DNA from: Curvibacter soli
GTDB lineage: Bacteria > Pseudomonadota > Gammaproteobacteria > Burkholderiales > Burkholderiaceae_C
DNA length: 64,000 nt
Assembly (NCBI RefSeq): GCF_029211125.1
Contig: NZ_JARGEN010000002.1
Span: 29,093-93,092, forward strand
Reading direction: 5' to 3'
The notes below the pieces were generated by a model, which did not search any database, was not told the DNA's origin, and saw only the letters and a program-made list of their open reading frames with translations. The translations under genes were made by a program, and so were the position numbers. Positions 20,911 through 32,894 of this stretch are shown piece after piece. How positions within the stretch are numbered: the first letter of the stretch is position 1; each line of letters starts with the position of its first letter.

Positions 20911-21594
20911 ATGTTCACACTGCACCACTGTGTCAGCGCGCGCTCGTTCCGGGTGCTGTGGATGCTCGAGGAAATCGGCGCCGACTACACGCTGAAGATG
21001 CTGCCGTTTCCGCCACGAGCCACGGTGCGCGAGTACCTCCTGGTCAACCCGCTCGGCACGGTGCCGGCCTTTTTCGATGGCGATGTGCGCCTGACCGAAT
21101 CCGCGGCCATCTGCCAGTACCTGGCGGTGCGCGCGGCGCCCACGCCGCTCAATGTCGAGCCGCACGAGCCGGAGTTCGCCGCATTCCTCAACTACCTGCA
21201 TTTCGGCGAAGCCACGCTGACCTTTCCGCAGACGCTGGTGCTGCGCTACTCCCGCTTCGAGCCGCCTGAGCGGCGCTCGCCGCAGGTCGCCGAGGACTAC
21301 ACGAAATGGTTCCTGGCGCGACTGCGCACGCTCGATCCGCTGTTGACCGAGCAGCCCTTCCTGTGCGGCCGCTTTACCGCCGCCGACGTCTCCGTCGGTT
21401 ATGCGCTGATGCTGGCCGAATATCTTGGACTGTCGGCACAATTCAAGCCGGCGGTGGCAGCTTATTGGCAGCGCCTGCGAAGCCGCGATGCCTTCCAGCG
21501 CGCCTTGCAGTCGCAGGAACGCAGCGCGCTGGCGCAAGGCGTGTCGACGCTGCCGGCACCCGACACGCCTTCACCCCCCGCATCAAGCACATGA
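20911..21594 (+). CDS. Glutathione S-transferase family protein
   Basis: A 227-residue GST. Thioredoxin-like N-terminal domain: LHHCVSARSFRVLWMLEEIG, then VNPLGTVPAFFDGD and the glutathione-binding LTESAAICQYL. The helical C-terminal domain has LCGRFTAADVSVGYALMLAEYLGL, the GST N-capping box region. The Ser in CVSARS is a likely catalytic residue. Start ATG 20911 follows AGGAAAGGA. It stands alone on the plus strand. Confidence 0.9.
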   Translation: MFTLHHCVSARSFRVLWMLEEIGADYTLKMLPFPPRATVREYLLVNPLGTVPAFFDGDVRLTESAAICQYLAVRAAPTPLNVEPHEPEFAAFLNYLHFGEATLTFPQTLVLRYSRFEPPERRSPQVAEDYTKWFLARLRTLDPLLTEQPFLCGRFTAADVSVGYALMLAEYLGLSAQFKPAVAAYWQRLRSRDAFQRALQSQERSALAQGVSTLPAPDTPSPPASST

Positions 21595-21798
21595 GACCGC
21601 GCATCGAACGCGTGGCGCAACCAGAGCCAACTCGACAGTCATGGCAATCTCCTGTGTCTGATGGATGGATGGCGCTCAGGCACGCGCCCACACGAGTTCG
21701 CGGGGTGCCGGGCTGGCGGCTGCACGAGGTGCTGTAGCCGCACGCGCGCCCTGCGGCTCGGTGCGCGCTTTCGCGTGGCGTCTGCTACAAACCTTGGC

Positions 21799-24006
21799 AT
21801 GGCATTTCGTCCCTCCGCGTGCAAGTTCCTGGCCGCCGCGCTGGCCACCGCCGCTTGTGCCGCCGCGCAGGCCCTGCCCGCGTTCGACGAGGTGCGGCGC
21901 GGCTTCCACCCGTCCGAAACCCTGGTGCTCTCGCGCGAAGGCGAGGTGATCCAGCGCCTGCGCACCGACGCCACGGTGCGCCGAGGGCAGTGGCTGGCGC
22001 TGGCCGACGTGTCACCCGCGCTGCGACAGGCGCTGGTGCAGAGCGAGGACCGGCGCTTCTACGCGCACAGCGGGGTGGATTGGCAGGCCGTCTCCGCCGC
22101 CGCCTGGGCCAACCTGTGGAACGAGAAGACGCGCGGCGCCTCCACCATCACCATGCAACTCGCGGGCCTGCTCGACAGCGACTGGCGCGCCGGCTCGGGC
22201 GGACGCACGGTGGTACAGAAAGCCGGCCAGGCCGTGGCCGCGCAGGCGCTGGAGCGGCACTGGCGCAAGGACCAGATCCTGGAGGCATACCTCAACCTCG
22301 TGCCGTTCCGCGGCGAGGTGGTGGGCATCGACGCCCTCTCGCGCACGCTGTTCGGCAAGGCCGCGCACGGGCTGGACGCGCGCGAGGCCGCCGTGGCTGC
22401 GGCGCTGGTGCGCGCGCCCAATGCCGCGCCGACGACCGTGGCGCGGCGCGCCTGCGGCGTGTGGCGCGAAATGGAGCGCAACGCGCGCCTCGACTGCACG
22501 GGCCTGGACATGTTCGCCGCCGCCGCGCTGCGCCGCCGTGCCTTCGACGCGAGCGAAGGCATCGCGCCGCACTTGGCGCGCCAGTTGCTGCGCGCCGGCA
22601 CGGCGCCGCCCGCCACCGTGCGCAGCACGGTGCGCGCGCCGCTGCAGCGCTTCGCGGTGCAGACGCTGCAGCAGCATCTGCGCGAGCTGCAGGGCCGGCA
22701 CGTGGAGGACGGGGCGCTCGTGGTGCTGGACAACGCCACGGGCGAGGTGCTGGCCTGGGTCGGCTCATCGGGTCCGCTGAGCCGCGCGGGCGAAGTGGAT
22801 GGCGTGCTGGCGCTGCGCCAGCCCGGCTCCACGCTCAAGCCTTTCTTGTACGCGCAAGCCATTGCCGAGCGCCGGCTGAGCGCCGCCTCGCTGGTCGATG
22901 ACGCGCCCGAGCAGATCGCCACCGCCGGCGGCCTGTACATCCCGCAGAACTACGACCGCAGCTTCAAGGGCTGGGTGTCGGCGCGCACGGCGCTGGCTGC
23001 ATCGCTCAATGTGCCGGCGGTGCGCACGCTGGTCATGGTGTCGCCCGACGCCTTCTTCGCCCAGTTGCGCGCCCTGGGCCTGCCGCTGCGCGAATCGGGC
23101 GGCTACTACGGCTACAGCCTGGCGCTGGGCAGCGCCGAGGTGCCGCTGCTGGCGCTGGCCAACGCCTACCGGGCGCTGGCCAACGGCGGGCGCGCCGGCC
23201 CGGTGGCCTATGCCCCCGTGCCGCGCCCCGCATTCGTGCCCGCGCTGGATGCACGCGCGGCCTTCGTGGTGGGCGACATCCTCGGCGACGCCAACGCCCG
23301 CGCCCGCACCTTCGGCAGCGACAGCGTGCTCGCCACGCGCTTCTGGAGCGCGGTGAAGACCGGCACCAGCAAGGACATGCGCGACAACTGGGCCGTGGGC
23401 TGGTCCGAGCGCTACACCGTGGGCGTATGGGTGGGCAACGCCAGCGGCGCGCCGATGTGGGACGTGAGCGGCACCGCGGGCGCGGCGCCCGTGTGGGCCG
23501 CGGTGATGGGCTTCCTGCATGCGCGCGAGCCCAGCCGCGCGCCCGCGCCGCCTGCGGGGCTGGTGCGCATGCCCACGCGCTTCGGTGCCGCGCCGGCTGG
23601 CGGCGGGCCCATCGAGGCGGCGCGCGAGGAATGGTTCCTCGCGGGCACGCAGCAGCCGCTTTTTGCTATTGATTCAGTAGCTGCCAGCGCAGGTATATCA
23701 AGCGCCGGGGGCCTAAAAGGCTTGAAGGAATCGCCGCCCGCGCGCATCACCGCGCCAGCGCCCGGCACCATCGTCGCGCTGGACCCGGACATACCGCCCG
23801 CCCGCCAGCGCCTGCGCTTCGCCGCCGAAGGGCCCGCCGACCTGCGCTGGCGCATGGACGGCAGGCCGTTCGGGCGCGGCCCGCGCGTGGACTGGCTGCC
23901 ATGGCCGGGCCGGCACGCGGTGCAACTGGTGGATGCGCGCGGCGCGGTGCTCGACGAGCTGCGCATCGAGGTGCGCGGCGCCGCTGCCGTGCAGCCCCCG
24001 CCGTAG
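21799..24006 (+). CDS. pbpC: Penicillin-binding protein 1C
   Basis: A 735-residue bifunctional peptidoglycan synthase. A signal/anchor segment (about 8-24) precedes the GT51 glycosyltransferase with QSEDRRFYAHSGVDW (catalytic Glu) and GASTITMQLA. The transpeptidase has the SxxK motif in PGSTLKPF, SLN in AASLNVPAV, and KTG in VKTGTSKD. A C-terminal PBP1C-type domain ends the protein. At about residues 621-641 the coding sequence contains an in-frame copy of a short dispersed repeat (23661-23720). PBP1C is normally paired with an alpha-2-macroglobulin gene, which is missing here. The start at 21799 is the first Met giving a membrane anchor. Confidence 0.93.
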   Translation: MAFRPSACKFLAAALATAACAAAQALPAFDEVRRGFHPSETLVLSREGEVIQRLRTDATVRRGQWLALADVSPALRQALVQSEDRRFYAHSGVDWQAVSAAAWANLWNEKTRGASTITMQLAGLLDSDWRAGSGGRTVVQKAGQAVAAQALERHWRKDQILEAYLNLVPFRGEVVGIDALSRTLFGKAAHGLDAREAAVAAALVRAPNAAPTTVARRACGVWREMERNARLDCTGLDMFAAAALRRRAFDASEGIAPHLARQLLRAGTAPPATVRSTVRAPLQRFAVQTLQQHLRELQGRHVEDGALVVLDNATGEVLAWVGSSGPLSRAGEVDGVLALRQPGSTLKPFLYAQAIAERRLSAASLVDDAPEQIATAGGLYIPQNYDRSFKGWVSARTALAASLNVPAVRTLVMVSPDAFFAQLRALGLPLRESGGYYGYSLALGSAEVPLLALANAYRALANGGRAGPVAYAPVPRPAFVPALDARAAFVVGDILGDANARARTFGSDSVLATRFWSAVKTGTSKDMRDNWAVGWSERYTVGVWVGNASGAPMWDVSGTAGAAPVWAAVMGFLHAREPSRAPAPPAGLVRMPTRFGAAPAGGGPIEAAREEWFLAGTQQPLFAIDSVAASAGISSAGGLKGLKESPPARITAPAPGTIVALDPDIPPARQRLRFAAEGPADLRWRMDGRPFGRGPRVDWLPWPGRHAVQLVDARGAVLDELRIEVRGAAAVQPPP
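23661..23720. repeat. Short dispersed repeat read in frame within pbpC
   Basis: TTTGCTATTGATTCAGTAGC then TGCCAGCGCAGGTATATCAA matches the copy 290 bp downstream at 24013 and the reverse copies at 14868 and 62341. It is translated as FAIDSVAASAGISSAGGLKG in the linker before the C-terminal domain. Confidence 0.8.
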
Positions 24007-24012
24007 CCGCGC

Positions 24013-24074
24013 TATGCTATCGAAAAAAGAGCTGCCAGCGCAGGTAAATAAAGCGCTAGGGCCCTAAAACACCT
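24013..24074. repeat. Short dispersed repeat after pbpC
   Basis: TGCTATCGAAAAAAGAGCTG then CCAGCGCAGGTAAATAAAGC and CTAGGGCCCTAAAACACCT lies immediately after the pbpC stop, in the same orientation as the copy inside pbpC. Confidence 0.8.
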
Positions 24075-24113
24075 GTAACCCATGGCGCCCGTGCGGCGCG
24101 AAGAACTGGCTGC

Positions 24114-24971
24114 ATGCGTACCCTCGCCCCCCTGCTGTTCGTCCTGATCTGGTCCACGGGCTTCCTCGTGGGGCGCGGCGTGGCACCACACGCCGATCCC
24201 TTCCTGTTCCTGATCGCGCGCTTCGGGCTGGTGGCCGCCTTCTTCGCGGCCGCAGCCTGCGCGGCGCGCGCGCCCTGGCCGCGCGGGGCGCGCCGCATCG
24301 GCTTGCACCTGCTGGCCGGCGCGCTGATGAGCGGGCTGTACGTAGGCCCGAGCTGGTGGGCGATGGCGCACGGCATGGCCGCGGGCGTGATGGCGCTGCT
24401 GGGCGCGCTGCAGCCGCTGTTCACCGCGCTGATCGCGGTGCTGGTGCTGGGCCAGCGCCTGCCGGCGCGCACCTGGTGGGCGCTGGCCGTGGGCTTCACC
24501 GGCGTGGCGCTGGTGATCGCCCCGCGCCTGGCGGCGCACGGCGCAGGCGCACTCACGCCGGCCATCGTGGCGGCGGCGGTGGGCAGCATCCTGGCGCTCA
24601 CGGTGGGTGCCATGGTGCAGAAGTCGCCGCTGGCGGCGGGCGACATCCGCAGCGCCAGCGCGGTGCAGAACCTGTCCGCCACGCTGGTGGTGGCGCTGAT
24701 GGCGGTCACGCTGGGCACGGGGCACTGGGACCATTCGGTCACGCTCTGGGCCTCGCTGGCCTGGGCCGTGCTGGTACTCTCCATCGGCGGGGTCACGCTG
24801 CTGGTCTGGCTGATGCGCCATGGCGAGGCCACGCGCACTGCGGCGCTGGTGCTGGCCGTGCCGCCGCTGGCCGCCGCGCAGTCCTGGGCCATCCTGGGCG
24901 AAACGCTGACGCCGGTGCAACTGGCCGGCTTCGCGCTGGCCATCGGCGGCGTGGCGCTGGCGCGGCGCTGA
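24114..24971 (+). CDS. EamA/DMT-family transporter
   Basis: A 285-residue inner-membrane protein with ten hydrophobic segments arranged as two EamA repeats (about 5-135 and 148-284). Typical features are the opening [17 protein letters not shown] and the end of repeat one, [26 protein letters not shown]. Repeat two ends with [26 protein letters not shown]. The family exports metabolites, amino acids or nucleobases; the substrate cannot be read from sequence. It is followed by osmC-like after 38 bp. Confidence 0.9.
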   Translation: MRTLAPLLFVLIWSTGFLVGRGVAPHADPFLFLIARFGLVAAFFAAAACAARAPWPRGARRIGLHLLAGALMSGLYVGPSWWAMAHGMAAGVMALLGALQPLFTALIAVLVLGQRLPARTWWALAVGFTGVALVIAPRLAAHGAGALTPAIVAAAVGSILALTVGAMVQKSPLAAGDIRSASAVQNLSATLVVALMAVTLGTGHWDHSVTLWASLAWAVLVLSIGGVTLLVWLMRHGEATRTAALVLAVPPLAAAQSWAILGETLTPVQLAGFALAIGGVALARR

Positions 24972-25009
24972 CGTATCCCCTGCCTTGCACAATCGAAGGA
25001 GCTTTTTTC

Positions 25010-25435
25010 ATGAGCAACGACACCACCATCCACGCCAGCAACCTCGGCGGCGGCTACACGGTACTGCTGACCGACGGCGCGGGCCATGCATGGACCGCCG
25101 ACGAACCCGCCGCGCTCGGCGGCGCCAACGCGGGGCCGACACCCGTGCACATGCTGCTGTCCAGCCTGGGCGCCTGCACGGCCATCACGCTGCGGATGTA
25201 CGCCACGCGCAAGCAGTGGCCACTGGAGGGCGTGGAGGTTGCGCTGCGGATCAACCCGCAGGGCAAGCCAGCGGCGGGCAGCGACATCGAGCGCCGCATC
25301 ACGCTGCGCGGCACGCTGGACGCCGCCCAGCGCGAGCGCCTGCTGCAGATCGCGGACGCCTGCCCGGTGCACAAGATCCTCACGGGCGAAGTGCGCATTG
25401 CCACGGCGCTGGGCGATGCCGCACCACGGCCATAA
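25010..25435 (+). CDS. OsmC-family protein
   Basis: A 141-residue OsmC/Ohr-fold protein, a small thiol-dependent peroxidase family. The two reactive cysteines sit in [17 protein letters not shown] (about residue 55) and [15 protein letters not shown] (about 117). The central [14 protein letters not shown] matches the OsmC rather than the Ohr subclass. ATG 25010 is preceded by GAAGGAGC, a good ribosome binding site. Confidence 0.9.
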   Translation: MSNDTTIHASNLGGGYTVLLTDGAGHAWTADEPAALGGANAGPTPVHMLLSSLGACTAITLRMYATRKQWPLEGVEVALRINPQGKPAAGSDIERRITLRGTLDAAQRERLLQIADACPVHKILTGEVRIATALGDAAPRP

Positions 25436-25464
25436 TCGCGCGAACGACGGAGAACGAAGAAGAC

Positions 25465-26628
25465 ATGGGGGCCGACCTTTCCAAAATCACCTGCATCGAA
25501 GACCTGCGCCGCGTGGCGCGCCGCCGCGTGCCGCGCATGTTCTACGACTACGCCGACTCGGGCTCGTACACCGAGGGCACCTACCGCGCCAACGAGGCCG
25601 ACTTCCAGAAGATCCTGCTGCGCCAGCGCGTGGCGGTGAACATGGAGGGCCGCAGCACCCGCACCACGCTGATCGGACAGGATGCGGCGATGCCCACGGC
25701 CATCGCGCCCACCGGCCTGACGGGCATGCAGCATGCCGACGGCGAGATACTGGGCGCGCGCGCTGCCAAGGCCTTCGGCATTCCGTTCACGCTCTCGACC
25801 ATGAGCATCTGCTCCATCGAGGACGTGGCGGCGGGCACGGGCGGGCACCCGTTCTGGTTCCAGCTCTACGTGATGCGCGACCGCGATTTCATCGAGCGCC
25901 TGATAGACCGCGCCAAGGCAGCGGGCTGCTCGGCGCTGATGCTCACGCTCGACCTGCAGATCCTGGGCCAGCGCCACAAGGACATCAAGAACGGCATGTC
26001 CGCCCCGCCCCGGCCCACGCTGGCCAACCTGCTCAACCTGGCGACCAAGCCCGCCTGGTGCTGGCACATGCTGGGCACGAGGCGGCGCACGTTCGGCAAC
26101 ATCGTGGGCCACGCCAAGGGCGTGGGCGACCTGTCTTCGCTCTCGTCGTGGACGGCGGAGCAGTTCGACCCGCAGCTCAACTGGAACGACGTGGAATGGA
26201 TCAAGAAGCGCTGGGGCGGCAAGCTGATCCTCAAGGGCATCATGGACGCCGAGGATGCGCGCCTGGCCGCCGGCAGCGGCGCCGACGCCTTCATCGTCAG
26301 CAACCATGGCGGGCGCCAGCTCGATGGCGCGCCATCCTCCATCGCCGCCCTGCCGGCCATCGCCGACGCCGTGGCCGGCTCGCCCATCGAGGTCTGGATG
26401 GACGGCGGCATCCGCAGCGGGCAGGACGTGCTGAAGGCCCGCGCCCTGGGCGCGCGCGGCACGCTGATAGGCCGCAGCTTCCTGTACGGCCTGGGCGCCT
26501 ACGGCGAGGCCGGCGTGGCCTGCGCGCTGCGGATCATCCAGAAGGAGCTGGACATCACCATGGCCTTCTGCGGCCACACCGACATCAATACCGTGGACAA
26601 GGGCGTGCTGCTGCCGGGCACGTACTGA
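25465..26628 (+). CDS. FMN-dependent alpha-hydroxy-acid dehydrogenase
   Basis: A 387-residue TIM-barrel flavoprotein of the L-lactate dehydrogenase (LldD) / glycolate oxidase family. N-terminal: RRRVPRMFYDYADSGSYTEGTYRANE. FMN and substrate contacts appear in PTAIAPTGLTGM, FQLYVMRDRDF, LTLDLQILGQR, LILKGIMDAEDA and the catalytic His segment VSNHGGRQLDGAPSS. DGGIRSGQDVLKARALGA and GRSFLYGLGA bind the phosphate. Likely lactate or another 2-hydroxyacid feeding the respiratory chain; substrate not certain. Start ATG 25465 follows AGAACGAAGAAGAC. Confidence 0.92.
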   Translation: MGADLSKITCIEDLRRVARRRVPRMFYDYADSGSYTEGTYRANEADFQKILLRQRVAVNMEGRSTRTTLIGQDAAMPTAIAPTGLTGMQHADGEILGARAAKAFGIPFTLSTMSICSIEDVAAGTGGHPFWFQLYVMRDRDFIERLIDRAKAAGCSALMLTLDLQILGQRHKDIKNGMSAPPRPTLANLLNLATKPAWCWHMLGTRRRTFGNIVGHAKGVGDLSSLSSWTAEQFDPQLNWNDVEWIKKRWGGKLILKGIMDAEDARLAAGSGADAFIVSNHGGRQLDGAPSSIAALPAIADAVAGSPIEVWMDGGIRSGQDVLKARALGARGTLIGRSFLYGLGAYGEAGVACALRIIQKELDITMAFCGHTDINTVDKGVLLPGTY

Positions 26629-26649
26629 GCCCGCGCGCACCGCAGAGGG

Positions 26650-27216
26650 ATGAACAAGGCATTCACGCGCGAAACCGATGCCGACGACGATGACGACGGC
26701 CCCGCCCTGCCGCCGCTGCCCGCGGGTGGCAAGAACTACGTCACGCCCCCGGGCTACGCGCGGCTGCGCACCGAGCTGCTGGAGCTGATCGACACCGAGC
26801 GGCCCAAGGTGGTCGATGTCGTGCACTGGGCCGCGAGCAACGGCGACCGGTCGGAAAACGGCGACTACCTGTACGGCAAGAAGCGGCTGCGCGAGATCGA
26901 CCGCCGCATCCGCTTCCTGACCAAGCGGCTGGAGATCGCCGAGGTGGTGGACCCGGCGGTGCACGCGGGCAGCGACCAGGTTTTCTTCGGCGCCACGGTC
27001 ACCTACGCCGACGACCTGGGCAATGAGCGCACCATCACCATCATGGGCATCGACGAGGCCGACAGCGCCCAGGGACAGGTGAGCTGGGTCGCGCCCGTGT
27101 CGCGCGCGCTGCTGAAGGCGCGCGTGGGCGATCTGGTGAAGCTCGCCACGCCAGCGGGAGTGCGGGAGCTGGAGGTGCTGCGGGTGGCCTACCCGACGCG
27201 CCAGCAGCCGGACTGA
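26650..27216 (+). CDS. greB: Transcription elongation factor GreB
   Basis: A 188-residue Gre factor that rescues backtracked RNA polymerase by stimulating transcript cleavage. The N-terminal coiled-coil hairpin carries WAASNGDRSENGDYLYGKKRLREIDRRIRFLTKRLE, with the acidic tip and basic patch typical of GreB. The C-terminal FKBP-like domain follows (FFGATVTYADD). An acidic N-terminal extension (DADDDDDG) precedes it. It converges on spoT with a 19-bp gap and no visible terminator between them. Confidence 0.94.
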   Translation: MNKAFTRETDADDDDDGPALPPLPAGGKNYVTPPGYARLRTELLELIDTERPKVVDVVHWAASNGDRSENGDYLYGKKRLREIDRRIRFLTKRLEIAEVVDPAVHAGSDQVFFGATVTYADDLGNERTITIMGIDEADSAQGQVSWVAPVSRALLKARVGDLVKLATPAGVRELEVLRVAYPTRQQPD

Positions 27217-27235
27217 CGGGCGCGCGGCACCACCC

Positions 27236-29512
<2,277 letters not shown>

Positions 29513-29554
29513 GGCCTCACTTTATCGCGCCCAAGGGGGTTTGGTTCGCGGGGC

Positions 29555-29580
29555 AAAAAAAAGCACCGCTGGGCGGTGCT
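29555..29580 (-). terminator. Intrinsic terminator between rpoZ and spoT
   Basis: Minus strand: AGCACCGC-CCA-GCGGTGCT followed by eight T. It lies 34 bp past the rpoZ stop and 43 bp before the spoT start, so spoT is either read through or has its own promoter. Confidence 0.9.
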
Positions 29581-29613
29581 GTTTGGCGCAGGCTAATGTC
29601 CCGGCGGGCGGGT

Positions 29614-29817
29614 TCAGATCGGTACCTTCTTGAGCATTTCAAGACCGATCTTGCCTTGCGCGATCTCGCGCAGGGCGGTGACGCACGGTTTGTTCTTGCT
29701 CTCGATCTTCGCCGCATGGCCCTGGTTCAGCATGCGGGCGCGGTAGGTGGCCGCCAGCACGAGCTGGAAACGGTTCGGAATCTTTTCGAGACAGTCTTCG
29801 ACGGTAATGCGGGCCAT
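29614..29817 (-). CDS. rpoZ: RNA polymerase omega subunit
   Basis: 67 residues, the short betaproteobacterial omega. It starts [28 protein letters not shown] and ends [12 protein letters not shown], matching the family throughout. It assists assembly of core RNA polymerase and contributes to ppGpp binding. Cotranscribed with gmk (24-bp gap). Confidence 0.97.
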   Translation of the reverse strand: MARITVEDCLEKIPNRFQLVLAATYRARMLNQGHAAKIESKNKPCVTALREIAQGKIGLEMLKKVPI

Positions 29818-29841
29818 GGGTGAATTTCTCCTGTGGCTTCT

Positions 29842-30462
29842 TCAAGCAATGTTGAGGGATCGGAATGTGTCGGCACGGGCGCGGCGCTGGGCCGCGAATT
29901 TGAGACGCTGGGCATGTACCACGGCTTTGAGATCGAAAAGCGCGCGCTCAAATAACTCGTTGATTATAATGAAATCGAACTTGCAGGCCTGGGCCATTTC
30001 CTGCGCGGCATTCTTCAGGCGCAGCTCGATCACCTCGGGCGAATCCTCGCCACGGCGCTCCAGGCGCGCCCGCAGCTCTTCCCAACTGGGCGGCAGGATG
30101 AAGATCAGGACGGCGTTGGAAAACGCCTCCTTGATCTGGATGGCGCCCTGGAAGTCGATTTCCAGGATCACGTCGGCGCCCTGGGCGATGCGCTCCTCGA
30201 TGGCCTTCTTCGAGGTGCCGTAGCGCTGCCCATGCACATGGGCCCACTCGACGAACGCGTGGTGTTCGACCATGGCGTCGAACTCCGCATCCGACACGAA
30301 ATAGTATTCGCGTCCATGGTGCTCCTGCCCGCGCGGCGCGCGCGTGGTGTGCGAGATGGAGGGAAAGACGCGCGAATCGAGCTCCAGAAGCGCCTTGACC
30401 AGGCTGGATTTGCCGGCACCACTGGGAGCTGCGACGACGAAGAGATTTCCGGGATAGTCCAT
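29842..30462 (-). CDS. gmk: Guanylate kinase
   Basis: A 206-residue enzyme phosphorylating GMP to GDP. Walker [16 protein letters not shown] at about 11-25, GMP-binding [23 protein letters not shown], then [18 protein letters not shown] and [26 protein letters not shown] is the lid region. ATG 30462 (MDYPGNLF) is the conventional start; the longer open frame upstream is not conserved in character. Confidence 0.96.
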   Translation of the reverse strand: MDYPGNLFVVAAPSGAGKSSLVKALLELDSRVFPSISHTTRAPRGQEHHGREYYFVSDAEFDAMVEHHAFVEWAHVHGQRYGTSKKAIEERIAQGADVILEIDFQGAIQIKEAFSNAVLIFILPPSWEELRARLERRGEDSPEVIELRLKNAAQEMAQACKFDFIIINELFERALFDLKAVVHAQRLKFAAQRRARADTFRSLNIA

Positions 30463-30628
30463 GGATGGGAAGACTCTCGTACAGGCCGGCTGCGCGACGC
30501 GCGCAAGCGCCGTTGCCTGGGCAGCAGAGTTTATCAGCGTGCCCGTGGTTTCCCGCGCATCGCATTCGCCCCGACCTGGAGCCACGGTAGCCACCCGTCC
30601 ATGGACGGACGGGAGGCGATGCGCGGAA

Positions 30629-31735
30629 TCAGAACACATCACGCCCCGCGATGCGGGCGACGATGCGCACATCGCCACCCACCGCATCGACCGACTTGAA
30701 CTGCAGCGGTACCGCATCGCCCAGCGCGGACAGCGGGCCGAACGCGGCCATGCCGCGCCCCTGGCCGATCAACCTGGGGGCCAGGTAGACCAGCAGTTCG
30801 TCCACCAAGCCATCGCGGACCAGGGAGCCGTTGAGCTTCTCGCCGGCCTCGACGTGCAGTTCGTTGACTTCGCGCTGCGCCAGATCGCGCAGCATCGCGC
30901 GCAAATCCACCTTGCCGTCGGCCCCCGGCATATGCACCACCGTGGCGCCACGTTCGCGCAGCGCGGCTTCCTTGGCATCATTTCTGGCTGCAGCGTAGAT
31001 GGTGATTGCGCGGCCAGCTATGAAAAGATGAGCATCGAGCGGCACCTGCAAGCGGCTGTCCACCAGCACCACGCCCGGCTGGCGCGGCGTATCGACCAGG
31101 CGCACGTCCAGGCGCGGGTTGTCCTCCAGCACCGTGCCGATGCCGGTCAGCACGGCGCCAGCGCGCGCGCGCCACGCATGGCCGTCGCGCCGCGCAGCCG
31201 CGCCGGTAATCCACTGGCTCTGCCCGTCCGGCAGCGCGGTGCGGCCATCGAGCGACGCGGCCAGCTTCATCCGCACCCACGGCACGCCGCGCTGCATGCG
31301 GCTGAAAAAGCCGAGGTTCAGCTCGCGCGCCGCTTCCGCCCCCGGCCCGACCACTACCTCGACCCCCGCGGCGCGCAGCCGCGCAAACCCCTGGCCCGCC
31401 ACCAGCGGATTGGGATCGACCACGCACGCCACCACCCGGCCGATGCCCGCGGCAACCAGTGCATCGCAGCACGGCCCCGTGCGTCCGTGGTGCGCACAGG
31501 GCTCCAGCGTCACATACGCCGTCGCACCCGCCACCGAGCGGCCCTGGGCCGTCGCGTCGTGCAGCGCCACGATCTCTGCATGAGCTCCACCCGCGCGCTG
31601 CGTATGGCCCTGGCCGAGGACGGTGCCGTCCGGGGATACGATCACACAGCCGACGCCGGGGTTCGGCGGCGCCAGCGGCAGCGCCTGGCGGGCCAGTGCC
31701 AACGCATGCGCCATGGGGGTATTCGGCAGAGACAT
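30629..31735 (-). CDS. ribD: Bifunctional riboflavin biosynthesis deaminase/reductase RibD
   Basis: A 368-residue enzyme doing the second and third steps of riboflavin synthesis. N-terminal deaminase with zinc ligands in HAEIVAL and [12 protein letters not shown]-terminal NADPH-dependent reductase ([25 protein letters not shown] ... [13 protein letters not shown]). ATG 31735 is used rather than the in-frame TTG two codons upstream. It lies 28 bp after the pilus-operon hypothetical gene and may share its transcript. No FMN riboswitch is visible upstream. Confidence 0.95.
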   Translation of the reverse strand: MSLPNTPMAHALALARQALPLAPPNPGVGCVIVSPDGTVLGQGHTQRAGGAHAEIVALHDATAQGRSVAGATAYVTLEPCAHHGRTGPCCDALVAAGIGRVVACVVDPNPLVAGQGFARLRAAGVEVVVGPGAEAARELNLGFFSRMQRGVPWVRMKLAASLDGRTALPDGQSQWITGAAARRDGHAWRARAGAVLTGIGTVLEDNPRLDVRLVDTPRQPGVVLVDSRLQVPLDAHLFIAGRAITIYAAARNDAKEAALRERGATVVHMPGADGKVDLRAMLRDLAQREVNELHVEAGEKLNGSLVRDGLVDELLVYLAPRLIGQGRGMAAFGPLSALGDAVPLQFKSVDAVGGDVRIVARIAGRDVF

Positions 31736-31763
31736 GGGCAAATCAGGCGGTGGGCGGCAGGCA

Positions 31764-32342
31764 TTACCTGTCGGAAAATATTTCGATCATCATGGTGCTG
31801 GCAACGGCCACGCCCCCCGACAGTGCGGGGTTCATCAGCGTGTTGCCCATGTTCTCGAACGAAGCCATGATGCGCGGATCATGGGCGGCGTCCCCGAGGA
31901 TTGTCCACCGCTCGACCTCACCCGTGGCGGAAATCCAGAGCCTGACCTGCACGGAGCGGACCTCCATGGGCCACTGTTGGGCATCAACCGCCCAGTCGCC
32001 GACGAGTTCGGCAGCCTTGTCGCCGCCTGCCTGTTGCCCAGGCCGCAGGCCGGATGCAGAAGCGCCTTGCGCACCAGAGGGCACCTGCGCCCCATTGCCG
32101 TGGTGGTGCGCATCGGCATCCGCGTGCTCGCCTGGCGCCTCATGGCCCCCACGCGCCAGCGCAGTCGGCTCCACCCAATAAACGCGAATGGCCTCGCCCC
32201 GCGCCTCCCCCACAGCCGGACCCGCATGCGCTGCGGACGGAGAGTGCAAAGGCACCGGCTGCCCCAGCCGCCAGAGTCCCAGCGCCGCCAGCGCATGCAG
32301 CGCGAGCGATGCCGCGCCGCACAGCCACCATCCGCTTTTCAC
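31764..32342 (-). CDS. Hypothetical periplasm-facing protein in the pilus operon (TonB-C-like end)
   Basis: A 192-residue protein I do not recognise as a named family. One N-terminal membrane segment (LCGAASLALHALAALGLW) is followed by a long Ala/Gly/His-rich linker containing HADADAHHHGNG. The compact C-terminal domain (VRSVQVRLWISATGEVERWTIL ... SGGVAVASTMMIEIFSDR) has the strand pattern and spacing of a TonB C-terminal fold. TonB-ExbB partners are not nearby. It lies 24 bp downstream of pilE and 28 bp upstream of ribD on the same strand, so it may be part of the pilus machinery or simply cotranscribed. Confidence 0.7.
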   Translation of the reverse strand: MKSGWWLCGAASLALHALAALGLWRLGQPVPLHSPSAAHAGPAVGEARGEAIRVYWVEPTALARGGHEAPGEHADADAHHHGNGAQVPSGAQGASASGLRPGQQAGGDKAAELVGDWAVDAQQWPMEVRSVQVRLWISATGEVERWTILGDAAHDPRIMASFENMGNTLMNPALSGGVAVASTMMIEIFSDR

Positions 32343-32366
32343 CGCGCGAAGGCCAGCCGCCGCCAG

Positions 32367-32894
32367 CTACTTCCAGCAATATTCCCTGGCCGCAGCCTCG
32401 TCGGCGAAGCTGGAAGCATAGTTTTCAAGCTTCTTGCGGCCCAGGTTGTCGATGGAATAGTCACCGCACTTGTCGCTCGCCATCACCGTGCCCGTGGCGC
32501 GGGTGGCCTTGATGGTGTAGGTGGTGGCTCCCGCCGTCACTGCGATGTTGTAGAGCGCCGCGCCGTCCGTCGGCGACTTCGAGAACCGGCCCGCAAACTG
32601 CGTCGCGTCCGTCACCGCCGTGCCGGCGCTGTTCTGGTCGTAGCGATAGTTCTCCGTATAGAACCGCTCCATCCACTGCTGGCCCGCCATCAGCACGGTG
32701 CGCATGTCGGCGCGGCGCCCCTTGGCGATCTGCTCGTTGTAGGACGGGTAGGCAATCGCCGCCAGAATGCCGACGATGGCGACGGTGATCATCAGTTCGA
32801 TCAGCGTGAAGCCCCGGCAGCCCCGCGCGCCCGCACCGCCGTACACCCCGCCGCTGCGCATGGGGCTTTGCATGAAGATCCGTGCACCACTCAT
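32367..32894 (-). CDS. pilE: Type IV pilin PilE-like minor pilin
   Basis: A 175-residue type IVa prepilin. A leader of about 28 residues ends in CRG, cleaved before [24 protein letters not shown], with Glu5 present. The C-terminal pair of cysteines (SDKCGDY and REYCWK) can form the D-region disulphide. The leader is long; internal Met at residues 8 and 12 would shorten it. The ATG overlaps the pilY1 stop (ATGA). Its place at the end of the fimT-pilVWXY1E operon marks it as the minor pilin PilE rather than the major pilin. Confidence 0.9.
   Translation of the reverse strand: MSGARIFMQSPMRSGGVYGGAGARGCRGFTLIELMITVAIVGILAAIAYPSYNEQIAKGRRADMRTVLMAGQQWMERFYTENYRYDQNSAGTAVTDATQFAGRFSKSPTDGAALYNIAVTAGATTYTIKATRATGTVMASDKCGDYSIDNLGRKKLENYASSFADEAAAREYCWK

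Noticed and set aside
31736..31763. FMN riboswitch upstream of ribD
   Set aside because: The gap to the upstream gene is only 28 bp and no conserved RFN structure is visible there or further up.
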